41,822 nt of DNA, from NCBI GenBank assembly GCA_964457585.1, contig CAYWFU010000022.1, forward strand, positions 1 to 41,822, written 5' to 3'. The notes below the pieces were generated by a model that was not told where the DNA came from, ran no database searches, and was given only the letters and a program-made list of their open reading frames with translations. Shown in pieces: positions 7,853 to 15,900 of the stretch (its first letter is position 1; every line of letters starts with the position of its first letter). Position numbers and translations under genes: made by a program. Source of the DNA: CAYWFU01 sp964457585. Lineage in GTDB: Bacteria > JACRDZ01.

Positions 7853-8195
7853 AACTTTTATTTTCCATGTCCATTGCAATCTTTATTATATCTAAATCAT
7901 TTTTAGCAGATACTGCTTTTTCTTGATTTTCGTTTTTGTTTGTATCAAAAACACTTTTTAAATTATCAGGAAAAGCAACAAATACATCATCAGGCCATTT
8001 ATTAAAATTTTTTATAGATTCATATACTTTTTTAAAAATACATATATGATTTTCTTCGTCCCTCGCTAATGAGATAAGCATTTTTTTGATTGATTCATCT
8101 GATGTTTTCTTGGATGATTCCATATAAAAGTTCCAACCATCATTTTCCATTTGCAAAGCAATTTCAATTGGTTTAATAAGTTTTGGGCTATCCAT
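7842..8195 (-). CDS. Ferritin-like/rubrerythrin-type protein, C-terminally truncated
   Basis: The 117-residue product begins MDSPKLIKPIEIALQMENDG after a perfect AAAGGAGG site. It shows the first two helices of a ferritin-like di-iron protein (E in ALQMENDGWNFY; DEENH in LARDEENHICIF). The third helix starts with IIKIAMDMENKSYE and then stops at the point where the macro gene begins. Complete relatives continue with another 30-50 residues supplying the remaining iron ligands, so the di-iron site is probably incomplete. The 3' end overlaps the macro ATG by 11 bp. Confidence 0.75.
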   Translation of the reverse strand: MDSPKLIKPIEIALQMENDGWNFYMESSKKTSDESIKKMLISLARDEENHICIFKKVYESIKNFNKWPDDVFVAFPDNLKSVFDTNKNENQEKAVSAKNDLDIIKIAMDMENKSYEN

Positions 8196-8216
8196 ATTAT
8201 ACCTCCTTTAATAAGG

Positions 8217-8302
8217 GTCAGAGAGTCAGAGTATCAAAGAGTCAGAGCAAAGGAATTTTGAGATTTTATTCTGACACTCTGATACTTTGACTCTTTGACA
8301 CT
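8217..8302. repeat. Palindromic GTCAGAG/CTCTGAC repeat
   Basis: Left arm 8217-8248 and right arm about 8270-8302 are near-perfect inverted copies made of GTCAGAG, GTATCAAAGAG words. The element sits between the ferritin-like start and the CopD-like gene and supplies the last codons and the stop of the latter. It resembles REP-like extragenic palindromes. Confidence 0.75.
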
Positions 8303-8646
8303 ATCATACAATCTCTTCTATAAAAATGTATAGCTACCATGCTCACAACCAAAAGATGTTTTATAATTAAAACCAAAGTCCAATTATTCTCGAAATTACC
8401 AATTTCAGAAAATTGTTTATCTGCTGCAGTCAAAACAAATCCCGTAACAATTAATACAATTATACTATAGTTCGCTATGGGAGTAAATCTCTTTGAAATT
8501 TCGTTCATCAGTTTACCTGCCTCAGCACCTAAAATCTGTTTGGTTGTTGGTATCGCAATAAAAAGGATAAAAGCAATTCCTCCAATCCATATGACTGTTG
8601 CAACAAGATGTAACCAATAGAAAATCGTTAATATTAACTCTCTCAT
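8266..8646 (-). CDS. CopD-like membrane protein, C-terminus replaced by a repeat
   Basis: This 126-residue integral membrane protein begins MRELILTIFYWLHLVATVIW, with a WLHLVATVIWIGGI helix typical of CopD/DUF2269-like proteins. Two further membrane segments (YSIIVLIVTGFVLTAA; LVLIIKHLLVVSMVAIHFY) follow, with conserved-type His residues in the helices. The family is associated with copper handling or haem-linked membrane functions; the role here is inference. The last 11 residues (VSKSQSIRVSE) are encoded by the palindromic repeat, so the native C-terminus is lost. It lies downstream of the ArsR regulator and the CGCGC peptide on the same strand. Confidence 0.75.
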   Translation of the reverse strand: MRELILTIFYWLHLVATVIWIGGIAFILFIAIPTTKQILGAEAGKLMNEISKRFTPIANYSIIVLIVTGFVLTAADKQFSEIGNFENNWTLVLIIKHLLVVSMVAIHFYRRDCMIVSKSQSIRVSE

Positions 8647-8672
8647 TTTCTCCTCTGTGTGATTTTAAAGAA

Positions 8673-8707
8673 TGAGGGGTGGATTGATTTTTTCAACCCA
8701 ACCCTCA
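8673..8707 (-). terminator. Stem-loop between the CGCGC peptide gene and copD-like gene
   Basis: A stem of about 15 pairs (TGAGGGTTGG... with CCACCCCTCA) and an A-rich loop follows the stop of the small peptide gene on the minus strand, then TTCTTT. The short, interrupted U-tract makes it a weak terminator or an RNA-processing hairpin. Confidence 0.45.
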
Positions 8708-8719
8708 CAAACGCATTGA

Positions 8720-8839
8720 TTATTTCTTCTTCGTGAGCGGAACACAACCGCAGCCACAGTAACCCTTTGCTCCACTCTTAACTTCGGATTTTTTTTCTTC
8801 CGGTTGTTCTTTTTTCTCCTTTTTAATATTTTTTGTCAT
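8720..8839 (-). CDS. 39-residue cysteine-rich peptide (CGCGC motif)
   Basis: A start at 8839 with a very strong ribosome site (GGGAGGTGAG) opens a 39-codon frame. The peptide has a highly charged Lys/Glu-rich N-terminal half and ends KGYCGCGCVPLTKKK. Three cysteines in C-G-C-G-C suggest metal binding. It sits between an ArsR-family regulator that itself carries CTCGC and a CopD-like membrane protein, so a metal-handling or metal-sensing role is plausible. I do not recognise a named family. Confidence 0.7.
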   Translation of the reverse strand: MTKNIKKEKKEQPEEKKSEVKSGAKGYCGCGCVPLTKKK

Positions 8840-8905
8840 TGTTCTCACCTCCCTTCTGATTAAGTTAATGCTTACATACTTAAATAGATGGATAAAAAAT
8901 TTTCT

Positions 8906-9232
8906 TTATTTTGTTTTTAAAACTTCCTTGTTTATTCTTTCCATACTTATCTGTCCGCCTAAACAACCACAGGTACAAATACGATTAAGTCTTTGACGGC
9001 ATTTTTCAAGGACATCTTTATTTAAAGAATAATAAATCCAGTATCCTTGTCTTTCGTCTTTTACAAGACTAGCCCCTTTGAGCACACGTAAATGTTGGGA
9101 TACTGCTGATTGTGTTATTCCCAAAGCCTCAGCCAAGACGTTTACACTCATAGGTTCTTTTTTTAGTAGTTCAATAATCTCTATTCTTTTATCAACCGAA
9201 AAAATTTTAAATAAGTCTGCTGCCTCTTTCAT
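8906..9232 (-). CDS. ArsR/SmtB-family transcriptional regulator
   Basis: The 108-residue protein has a canonical winged helix: KIFSVDKRIEIIELL, then VNVLAEALGITQSAVSQHLR as the recognition helix, and a wing (DERQGYWIYYSL). A C-terminal CTCGC pair of cysteines (RICTCGCLGG) could bind metal or a thiol-reactive ligand and is not the canonical ArsR site in the recognition helix. It is transcribed from a strong promoter at 9271-9299 and precedes the CGCGC peptide and the CopD-like gene, probably controlling them. Confidence 0.9.
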   Translation of the reverse strand: MKEAADLFKIFSVDKRIEIIELLKKEPMSVNVLAEALGITQSAVSQHLRVLKGASLVKDERQGYWIYYSLNKDVLEKCRQRLNRICTCGCLGGQISMERINKEVLKTK

Positions 9233-9270
9233 CGGCTTGTCCTTCTTTTTAAGTTTATAAGCATATACTA

Positions 9271-9299
9271 ATATTAAGCTATCACATTTATGTTGTCAA
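9271..9299 (-). promoter_or_regulatory. Sigma-70-type promoter of the arsR-like gene
   Basis: On the minus strand TTGACA (9294-9299) is followed after exactly 17 bases by TAATAT (9271-9276). A-T-rich dyad sequence (TAGTATATGCTTATAA) overlaps and follows the -10, a likely site for ArsR autoregulation. Confidence 0.7.
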
Positions 9300-9422
9300 G
9301 CATTTTTTTATGGATTTAAATTTTGCACACAACTTCTGTCTCTGATAAGAGTTATTTATCTGGGAGTGCCAAAGGTACTAATTATAATAATTATTTACCT
9401 TTCAGAGACTTTATTTATTTTT

Positions 9423-9521
9423 GGGGCTGTCCAAAAAGTCTATAAAATGTAGAAAAAATGTTGAAAAATCGGGTTTGATGAATCAAGCCCCTACGAAAAA
9501 TCGGACTTTTTGGACAGCCCC
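9423..9521. mobile_element. MITE-like element with 18-bp perfect TIRs
   Basis: GGGGCTGTCCAAAAAGTC at 9423-9440 is exactly repeated in inverted orientation at 9504-9521. The 99-bp unit contains a second inner inverted pair (GGGTTTGATGAATCAAGCCC) and no coding frame. GGGGCTGTCC ends are typical of insertion-sequence termini. It occupies the arsR-lipA intergenic region, where I see no other gene. Confidence 0.75.
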
Positions 9522-9640
9522 TTCCAGATAAAAACTAAAAAAAGTACTCATAACTTTTTTAATTATTTGCTATTTACTTTAATTAAAATAAATGATATTA
9601 TTTATTAATATAAAAACCTCAAAACTTAAAAATATAAACT

Positions 9641-10516
9641 ATGAATAAATTTCCAATATGGCTTAAAAAAGAATTACCATCAAAAAAAATACCTCAAGAA
9701 ATGAGTTCGCTATTTAAGGAACTCAATGTAAATACTGTCTGTCAAAGTGCCAGATGTCCAAATATTGGGAAATGTTTCTCAAATAAAACTGCAACTTTTA
9801 TGATTCTTGGCCAGGTTTGTTCACGGAATTGCACTTTCTGCGCTGTTAAAAAAGGTACACCTGAACCAATCAATAATGATGAACCAAAAAATATTGCTGA
9901 TATTTGCTCAAAGCTTGAAATAAAGCATGCAGTTATCACGTCTGTAACACGAGATGATTTACCTAATGGCGGTGCAGCGCATTTTTGTAAGGTTATAGAA
10001 GAAATCAGGAAACTAAATAAAAATATAATCATTGAAATCTTAACCCCTGACTTCATGGAAAATTTTGAAAGCTTAGAACTTATTGCGGAATCTGGTCCTG
10101 ATATATTTAATCATAATATTGAAACTGTCCCAGCCTTGTATCCTCAAATTCGCCCAAAAGCAAATTTCAAGCGTTCGCTAAGAGTTTTAAAAAAAATTAA
10201 AGAATTAAATCCTGATATTTATACAAAATCTGGAATAATGGTTGGTCTTGGAGAATACCAGAACGAAATTTTTGATGTTATGGAAAAAATCAGAGAAGCA
10301 GATGTCAGTATTCTAACTATAGGACAGTATTTACAGCCAACAAAAGAACATTATCCTGTTAAAGAATATGTAATCCCTGAAAAGTTTGCGGAATATAAAA
10401 ATAAAGCTTTAGAAATAGGTTTTTCACATGTATTATCCGCTCCTCTTGTCAGAAGTTCATTTGAAGCAATAGAATTTTCAAAAAAAATCGGATTAATAAA
10501 AGATAAAAAATCTTAA
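9641..10516 (+). CDS. lipA: Lipoyl synthase
   Basis: The 291-residue radical-SAM enzyme inserts two sulfurs into octanoyl-protein to make the lipoyl cofactor. It has the auxiliary-cluster cysteines C34, C39 and C45 (CQSARCPNIGKC) and the radical-SAM CX3CX2C at C60, C64, C67 (CSRNCTFC). It also has GGAAHF, the HNIETVP segment, the MVGLGE loop and the C-terminal RSSF serine motif. Length and motifs are complete. No lipB or lplA is adjacent. The gene is followed after 9 bases by the secreted LVIVD/PKD protein, which is probably chance co-transcription. Confidence 0.97.
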   Translation: MNKFPIWLKKELPSKKIPQEMSSLFKELNVNTVCQSARCPNIGKCFSNKTATFMILGQVCSRNCTFCAVKKGTPEPINNDEPKNIADICSKLEIKHAVITSVTRDDLPNGGAAHFCKVIEEIRKLNKNIIIEILTPDFMENFESLELIAESGPDIFNHNIETVPALYPQIRPKANFKRSLRVLKKIKELNPDIYTKSGIMVGLGEYQNEIFDVMEKIREADVSILTIGQYLQPTKEHYPVKEYVIPEKFAEYKNKALEIGFSHVLSAPLVRSSFEAIEFSKKIGLIKDKKS

Positions 10517-10525
10517 GAAAATTTT

Positions 10526-13500
10526 ATGAAACAAAAAATATTCTCTTTATTATCTATTTTATATATAATGATTTACAAAACTTGCGCTGCTGGTCCAGTA
10601 ATAAATTCTGTAGCGCCTGATTTTGCATATAATACTGCATCTATTTCATTAACTGTTAATGGTGAAAATTTTAATAGTGGGGATAAAATATATGTAGGAG
10701 CAAATGGCCCATATATAATAGGCAGCAGTCCAACATCCAATTATACATTTGGAGTCTATATTTATGGTAATTATGCATATCTGGCAGATTATCTTTCAGG
10801 AATCCAGATTGTTGATATTACGGACCCATCTAATCCAATTAAATTAGGCAGTGTTGATACTCCTGATAAAGCTAATAAAATAGTTGTATCAGGTCGTTAT
10901 GCATATATAGCTGATGTCTCAAGTCTGCAAATAATAGACATATTTGATCCAAATAAACCAGCAATAGTTAGCAGTATTGATACTCATGGATATATTACTG
11001 ATGTATTTGTGCAAAATAAATATGCATATTTAGCTGACTGGAATGGTCTGCAAATTATTGATATCAGCAGTCCAAAGAATCCATTTATTGCAGGATTTGC
11101 TGATACTGATAGTTCAAAAAGACTTTTTGTTTCTGAAAACTATGCTTATGTCGTTAATAATTCAAAAAAATTTGATATAATTGATATTTCTAATCCTGCT
11201 GCCCCAGCAATAATAGGTAAGATTGATAATATTGAAATTGATGTTGCCAGTCCAGATATTCATGTGTCAGGTAAATATGCTTATGTAGCAGGTTATGATG
11301 TAAAAATAATAGATATAAGTGATCCAAAAAATCCTGTTTTATTAGACAGTATAGAAAATACTAAAGATTCTAATGGTATATATGTTTATGGAAATTATTT
11401 GTATATTGCTACTGAACAACCATCTTTAGACATTTTTGATATTGCCATCCCGGCTAAACCAAGAATAGTTGGCAGAATCCCATTACCTCCAAGAGGTCAG
11501 GATGTATTTGTTAGAAATAATTATGCTTATGTCGCTAACTGGGAAAATGGTTTACAAATAGTATGCAATGTAAATAAATCAAGTATTATGGGTCTTACAG
11601 ATACAAAAACTCCATCGGGTATTTACATATTCAATAATTATTTATGTTTGGCAAACGATCCCACTGGTGTAGAAATAATTGATATTTCAAATCCTGTTTA
11701 TCCTATTATTAAAAGCAGTGTAGAGACATATGATAAAATAGAAAATATTAATTTTTCAAATAATTATGGATATTTAACATTTAGATTATATCCCGATGAT
11801 GGCATACAGGGATTAAAAGCAATAAATATTGATAAACCGGATAATCTAATTGATTTTGGAAATGTTATTATGCCTGGGAAATCACATATTGAAATTAATT
11901 ATGGAGATTTTGGATTTATTGCTAAAGGAGAATCAGGAGTGCAAGGATTTTATTATAGTATTACTTCACATCAATTGATAACTTATCTTATTGATACACC
12001 CGGGTACGCATATGCTATTTATCAGAAAGTGGCTATGGATTATACTATAGATAACTATTTATATGTTGCTGATGGAACATACGGTATACAGGTAATAAAT
12101 AATGAAAATTCTATTGAATATTCCTTGAGCACTTCAGGTGAGGCTCTTGATTTATTTGCTTTAGATAACTATTTATATGTTGCAACAGGGGCTACGGGAA
12201 TGGATATAATAGATATATCTGATTCAAATAAAAATCTGAAAATAGTAAGCAGTATGGCTACCCCCGGCAGAGCATCAAGTATAAATGTTTCAGGTAATTA
12301 TGCATATATCGCTGATGGATCATCCGGATTAGTAATTGCAAATATTTCTAATCCAAATAGTCCTTATATAGTCAACACTATACCAACACCAGCAAATGCT
12401 AATGCTTATGGTATTAATATGTCTACAAATTATATTTATCTGGAATATGGAGAAAAAAGCATACAGCTCGTTGACATCACAAATCCTGAAAGCGCAAGCG
12501 TATTAAATAATATTACAAACTTAAATTATTCTGATTATACTGATACGATTGATAATTATAAATATATTATAGATAGCAAAAATAAAAAATTATTATTTAC
12601 GGATATAGCTGATAAAAATAATCCAATAGAAATAAGCAGTTTATACACATTTAATACTCCTTCATATATACATTTAACAAATAAATATATTTATACTGCT
12701 AATGAATGGCCAGGTCTGCAAATTATAGACAGAGCAAGTGCAATGACTTTATGCGAATCAATAGAATATTTAGACAAAAATAATCTAAAATGTATTATCC
12801 CCAAAGGACTAAATCCAGACAAATATAAAGTTGTTGCTATTAATTCTGCCAATGAGACAAATACTCTAATTGATGGAATAACAATTCTGGATAAAACTAT
12901 AAATACATTACCATCAGTGAGTTTAAGCACAGATATTTCTTCAGGGCAAGCGCCTCTTCTGGTAAATTTTACTGCAAATGCAATTGATCCGGATGGCAGT
13001 ATTGTAAACTATAAATGGGATTTCGACGGGGATAATAAATATGATTCTTCAACTGTAATCAATAAAATAAAATATATTTATAAAAATAGCCGTACATATT
13101 ATCCTAAAATAACTGTTATTGATAATTTTGGCGATAGCACACAAGCTTATACTTATATATCTGTTTTAAAAGGTGAAAATCAAGCACCTGATGTTAATTT
13201 AAAGGCAGTTCCAGCTTCAGGAGATGCGCCATTATCTGTTGATTTTAGCGCAGAAGCCTCTGATCCAGATGGTACCATACTAAGCTATGAATGGGATTTT
13301 GATGGGGATGATACATATGATACTACTACAACAACCAATATCATTCAACATATTTATACAAAAGATGGAATATATAATGCTAAAGTAAAAGTTACAGATG
13401 ATAGCTTAGTAAATGCTTATGATATAACGATGATTAATGTATATATTCCAGGTACAAATCAAAATCATCAACCGATAATAAATTTAACAGCTATACCAGT

Positions 13501-14188
13501 ATCCGGGTCTGCTCCATTATCAGTTGATTTCACTGCTATAGCATCTGATTCTGATGGTAATATTGTAAGTTATGAATGGGATTTTGATGGGGATGATATA
13601 TATGATACAGCTACCACTATAAATACTGTAAGCTATACATATAAAAGCCAAGGTAACTATAATGCTAAAGCTAAAGCTATTGATAATAGTATGGGATACG
13701 CATACGATATAATTGTTATTAATGTATATTCATCCGGTAATAATCAAAATTTATTACCTGAAGTAACTCTAAAAGCAGATCCCATGGAAGGAACTGCACC
13801 GCTTGAAGTTAATTTTACCGCTTCAGCAACAGACCCTGATGGTAAAATTGTAAAATATGAATGGGATTTTGATGGTAATAAAAAATATGATACTATTACA
13901 AAAAATAATAAAATAAGTTATACTTATACTAATAGCGGTACGTATAAAGCTCGTGTACGCGTTGTTGATAACAACGGGGATAATGCTTTTGATGAAATAA
14001 AAATTACAATAAACAATTCCGAATCTAATAATAATAAAAAGAAGAAGAAACCATGCTTTATCACAAATATTTTAAGGCATACTAAAATAGATAAAGGAAT
14101 AAACTATTTAAACAAATTTAGAGATGAAATTTTATTGTCAAATAAATTATTTAAAAATTTAACAGAATTATATTATAGAATCAAATAA
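10526..14188 (+). CDS. Secreted LVIVD-propeller/IPT/PKD protein with CFI-box-like C-terminus
   Basis: The 1220-residue protein has a signal peptide (residues 1-21, ending KTCAA). The first half of an IPT/TIG domain follows at about 23-58 (INSVAPDFAYNTASISLTVN). About 15 LVIVD repeats (unit IIDISDPxNP ... GNYAYVAD) fill 60-735 and form one or more beta-propellers. Then comes what looks like the second half of the IPT domain at 738-788 (NNLKCIIPKGLNPDKYKVVA). Four PKD domains follow (about 792-1160; repeated YEWDFDGDDxYDT). The Lys-rich end carries CFI...FRDEILLSNK...LYY, a variant CFI-box tail. The stop codon lies in a repeat that begins at 14186. Likely an extracellular adhesion or surface protein. 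Confidence 0.9.
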   Translation: MKQKIFSLLSILYIMIYKTCAAGPVINSVAPDFAYNTASISLTVNGENFNSGDKIYVGANGPYIIGSSPTSNYTFGVYIYGNYAYLADYLSGIQIVDITDPSNPIKLGSVDTPDKANKIVVSGRYAYIADVSSLQIIDIFDPNKPAIVSSIDTHGYITDVFVQNKYAYLADWNGLQIIDISSPKNPFIAGFADTDSSKRLFVSENYAYVVNNSKKFDIIDISNPAAPAIIGKIDNIEIDVASPDIHVSGKYAYVAGYDVKIIDISDPKNPVLLDSIENTKDSNGIYVYGNYLYIATEQPSLDIFDIAIPAKPRIVGRIPLPPRGQDVFVRNNYAYVANWENGLQIVCNVNKSSIMGLTDTKTPSGIYIFNNYLCLANDPTGVEIIDISNPVYPIIKSSVETYDKIENINFSNNYGYLTFRLYPDDGIQGLKAINIDKPDNLIDFGNVIMPGKSHIEINYGDFGFIAKGESGVQGFYYSITSHQLITYLIDTPGYAYAIYQKVAMDYTIDNYLYVADGTYGIQVINNENSIEYSLSTSGEALDLFALDNYLYVATGATGMDIIDISDSNKNLKIVSSMATPGRASSINVSGNYAYIADGSSGLVIANISNPNSPYIVNTIPTPANANAYGINMSTNYIYLEYGEKSIQLVDITNPESASVLNNITNLNYSDYTDTIDNYKYIIDSKNKKLLFTDIADKNNPIEISSLYTFNTPSYIHLTNKYIYTANEWPGLQIIDRASAMTLCESIEYLDKNNLKCIIPKGLNPDKYKVVAINSANETNTLIDGITILDKTINTLPSVSLSTDISSGQAPLLVNFTANAIDPDGSIVNYKWDFDGDNKYDSSTVINKIKYIYKNSRTYYPKITVIDNFGDSTQAYTYISVLKGENQAPDVNLKAVPASGDAPLSVDFSAEASDPDGTILSYEWDFDGDDTYDTTTTTNIIQHIYTKDGIYNAKVKVTDDSLVNAYDITMINVYIPGTNQNHQPIINLTAIPVSGSAPLSVDFTAIASDSDGNIVSYEWDFDGDDIYDTATTINTVSYTYKSQGNYNAKAKAIDNSMGYAYDIIVINVYSSGNNQNLLPEVTLKADPMEGTAPLEVNFTASATDPDGKIVKYEWDFDGNKKYDTITKNNKISYTYTNSGTYKARVRVVDNNGDNAFDEIKITINNSESNNNKKKKKPCFITNILRHTKIDKGINYLNKFRDEILLSNKLFKNLTELYYRIK

Positions 14189-14220
14189 GCGTTCAGGTAT
14201 CAGCTTTCAGCTATCAGTTT
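14186..14220. repeat. Half copy of the GTTCAGCTATCAG repeat
   Basis: TAAGCGTTCAGGTATCAG and following CTTTCAGCTATCAG match the left arm of the element at 18201-18347. A weak opposite arm (GGGCTGAATGCTAAC) lies at about 14228-14242. Its first bases form the stop codon of the LVIVD protein. Confidence 0.7.
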
Positions 14221-14259
14221 TAAATTTGGGCTGAATGCTAACTAAATTAAGGAGAAAAA

Positions 14260-15168
14260 ATGCGTTTACTTGTTGCAGGTACAATAGGAATAGATACTAT
14301 AGATACCCCTTTTGGACGGGAAGAAGAAATTCTAGGCGGATCAGCAACATATGCGAGTTTAGCTGCCAGCTTTTTTAGCAATCCTCATATAGTTAGTGTC
14401 ATTGGACAGGATTTTCCGGAAGATTATATAAGGTTATTCAATAAAAAAAATATTAATGTTGAAGGAATACAAAGACTTCCAGGTAAAACTTTCAGATGGA
14501 CAGGGTCATATAAAGATGATCTGAACATGGCTACAACAATTAAAACTGATCTTAATGTATTAGAAGAATTTAAAGCCATTGTCCCTAAATCTTATAGAGA
14601 TTTAAAATATGTTTTATTAGGAAATATCGATCCTGAATTGCAATTAAAAATAATTAAACAAATGAAGAATACAAAATTAATTGTTGGAGACACAATGAAT
14701 TTCTGGATCGCTTATAAAAAAAATGAGCTTTTAAAAACCTTAAAACATCTTGATATTTTAATAATAAATGATGCTGAAGCACGTCAACTTTCAAATGAAC
14801 CCAACCTGATCAAAGCAAGTGATATTATCAAAAAAATGGGGCCGAAAATATTAATTATAAAAAAAGGAGAACATGGCTCATTAATGTTCTCAGGAAAAAA
14901 CCATTTTTCAGCTTCTGCTTATCCTCTTGAAGAAATTTTTGATCCAACAGGAGCGGGAGATTGTTTTGCCGGCGGTTTTTTAGGATATATTGCAAAGACA
15001 GATGATATTAGCGAAAGCAATTTGAGAAAAGCGATAATATATGGAAGTGTAATTGCATCTTTTAATGTTGAAGATTTTAGTATTAGAAAACTGCTTAAAA
15101 TCAAATCCAACGAAATTATAAAACGTTATAAATCATTCGGGAAATTTTCACATTTTGATGATATTTAA
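14260..15168 (+). CDS. PfkB-family carbohydrate or nucleoside kinase
   Basis: The 302-residue ribokinase-fold protein begins MRLLVAGTIGIDTIDTPFG. It has the substrate-side GGSATYASLAAS segment near residue 28 and the catalytic/anion-hole signature DPTGAGDCFAGGFLG near residue 227. A good AAGGAG site precedes the ATG. The substrate cannot be told from sequence. It is followed after 21 bases by the BshB1-type deacetylase, so the two are probably co-transcribed. Confidence 0.9.
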   Translation: MRLLVAGTIGIDTIDTPFGREEEILGGSATYASLAASFFSNPHIVSVIGQDFPEDYIRLFNKKNINVEGIQRLPGKTFRWTGSYKDDLNMATTIKTDLNVLEEFKAIVPKSYRDLKYVLLGNIDPELQLKIIKQMKNTKLIVGDTMNFWIAYKKNELLKTLKHLDILIINDAEARQLSNEPNLIKASDIIKKMGPKILIIKKGEHGSLMFSGKNHFSASAYPLEEIFDPTGAGDCFAGGFLGYIAKTDDISESNLRKAIIYGSVIASFNVEDFSIRKLLKIKSNEIIKRYKSFGKFSHFDDI

Positions 15169-15189
15169 AATCAATAGGAGACACTAACG

Positions 15190-15900
15190 TTGAAACTGGA
15201 TATTCTTGCAATTGGCGCTCATAGAGATGATATAGAATTAAGCTGTGGCGGAACTATTATTAAATTGGCGGATCAGGGATATAATGTTGGGATATTAGAT
15301 CTTACACAGGGGGAAGCTGGTACACGAGGAAGTGCTAAAGAAAGAGCTAAAGAAGCTGAATGCGCTGGAAAATCTATGGGTATTAAAGTCAGAGAAAATT
15401 TATTCCTTCCGGATGCTTTTGTAAACAACACTGAGATAAACCAGCATAAAATGATAAAAATAATAAGAAAGTATCAACCTGAAATGGTTATTATTCCATA
15501 TTGGGAAGGACGGCATCCTGACCATTATAAAACCAGCATACTTAGCTATGAATCATGCTTTTTATCAGGGCTGGAAAAAATAAAAGTTCAGGGCAAAGCT
15601 TTTAGACCAAAAAAAATTATTTACTATCTTCCTTTTTTAGAAGTTAAACCTTCATTCATTGTTGATATTACCGAGCAATTTACAAAAAAAATAAACGCTA
15701 TCAAATGCTATAAATCACAATTTACAGATTCTAAGCGCGGTAAAAATATTTTTCTTCCATCAAAAGACATTTTTGATATGCTTGAAGTGCGCGCAAAAAT
15801 GTGCGGGATGCTAATAGGGAAAAAATATGGAGAATCATTCCTGATAAAACAACCATTAGAAATAGAAGATATAATGGAAATAAAGGGGAAATTTATTTAA
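15190..15900 (+). CDS. bshB1: BshB1-type N-acetylglucosaminyl-malate (PIG-L) deacetylase
   Basis: The 236-residue PIG-L-family enzyme starts at TTG 15190 behind AGGAG. The zinc motif is AHRDDIE at 10-16 (usually HPDD), and GRHPDH near residue 112 supplies the other histidine ligand. LTQGEAGTRGS and the C-terminal YKSQF segment fit the BshB1 branch, which removes acetyl from GlcNAc-malate in bacillithiol synthesis. Related enzymes act on other GlcNAc conjugates, and no bshA or bshC is visible here, so the thiol assignment is not proved. It converges with the next gene, overlapping by 4 bases. Confidence 0.85.
   Translation: MKLDILAIGAHRDDIELSCGGTIIKLADQGYNVGILDLTQGEAGTRGSAKERAKEAECAGKSMGIKVRENLFLPDAFVNNTEINQHKMIKIIRKYQPEMVIIPYWEGRHPDHYKTSILSYESCFLSGLEKIKVQGKAFRPKKIIYYLPFLEVKPSFIVDITEQFTKKINAIKCYKSQFTDSKRGKNIFLPSKDIFDMLEVRAKMCGMLIGKKYGESFLIKQPLEIEDIMEIKGKFI

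Noticed and set aside
8217..8302. Possible CRISPR-like repeat cluster
   Set aside because: Only two inverted arms with no regular spacers; it is a palindrome, not direct repeats with unique spacers.
9742..10056. 104-codon minus-strand frame inside lipA
   Set aside because: Shadow of lipA, whose cysteine motifs are all on the + strand.
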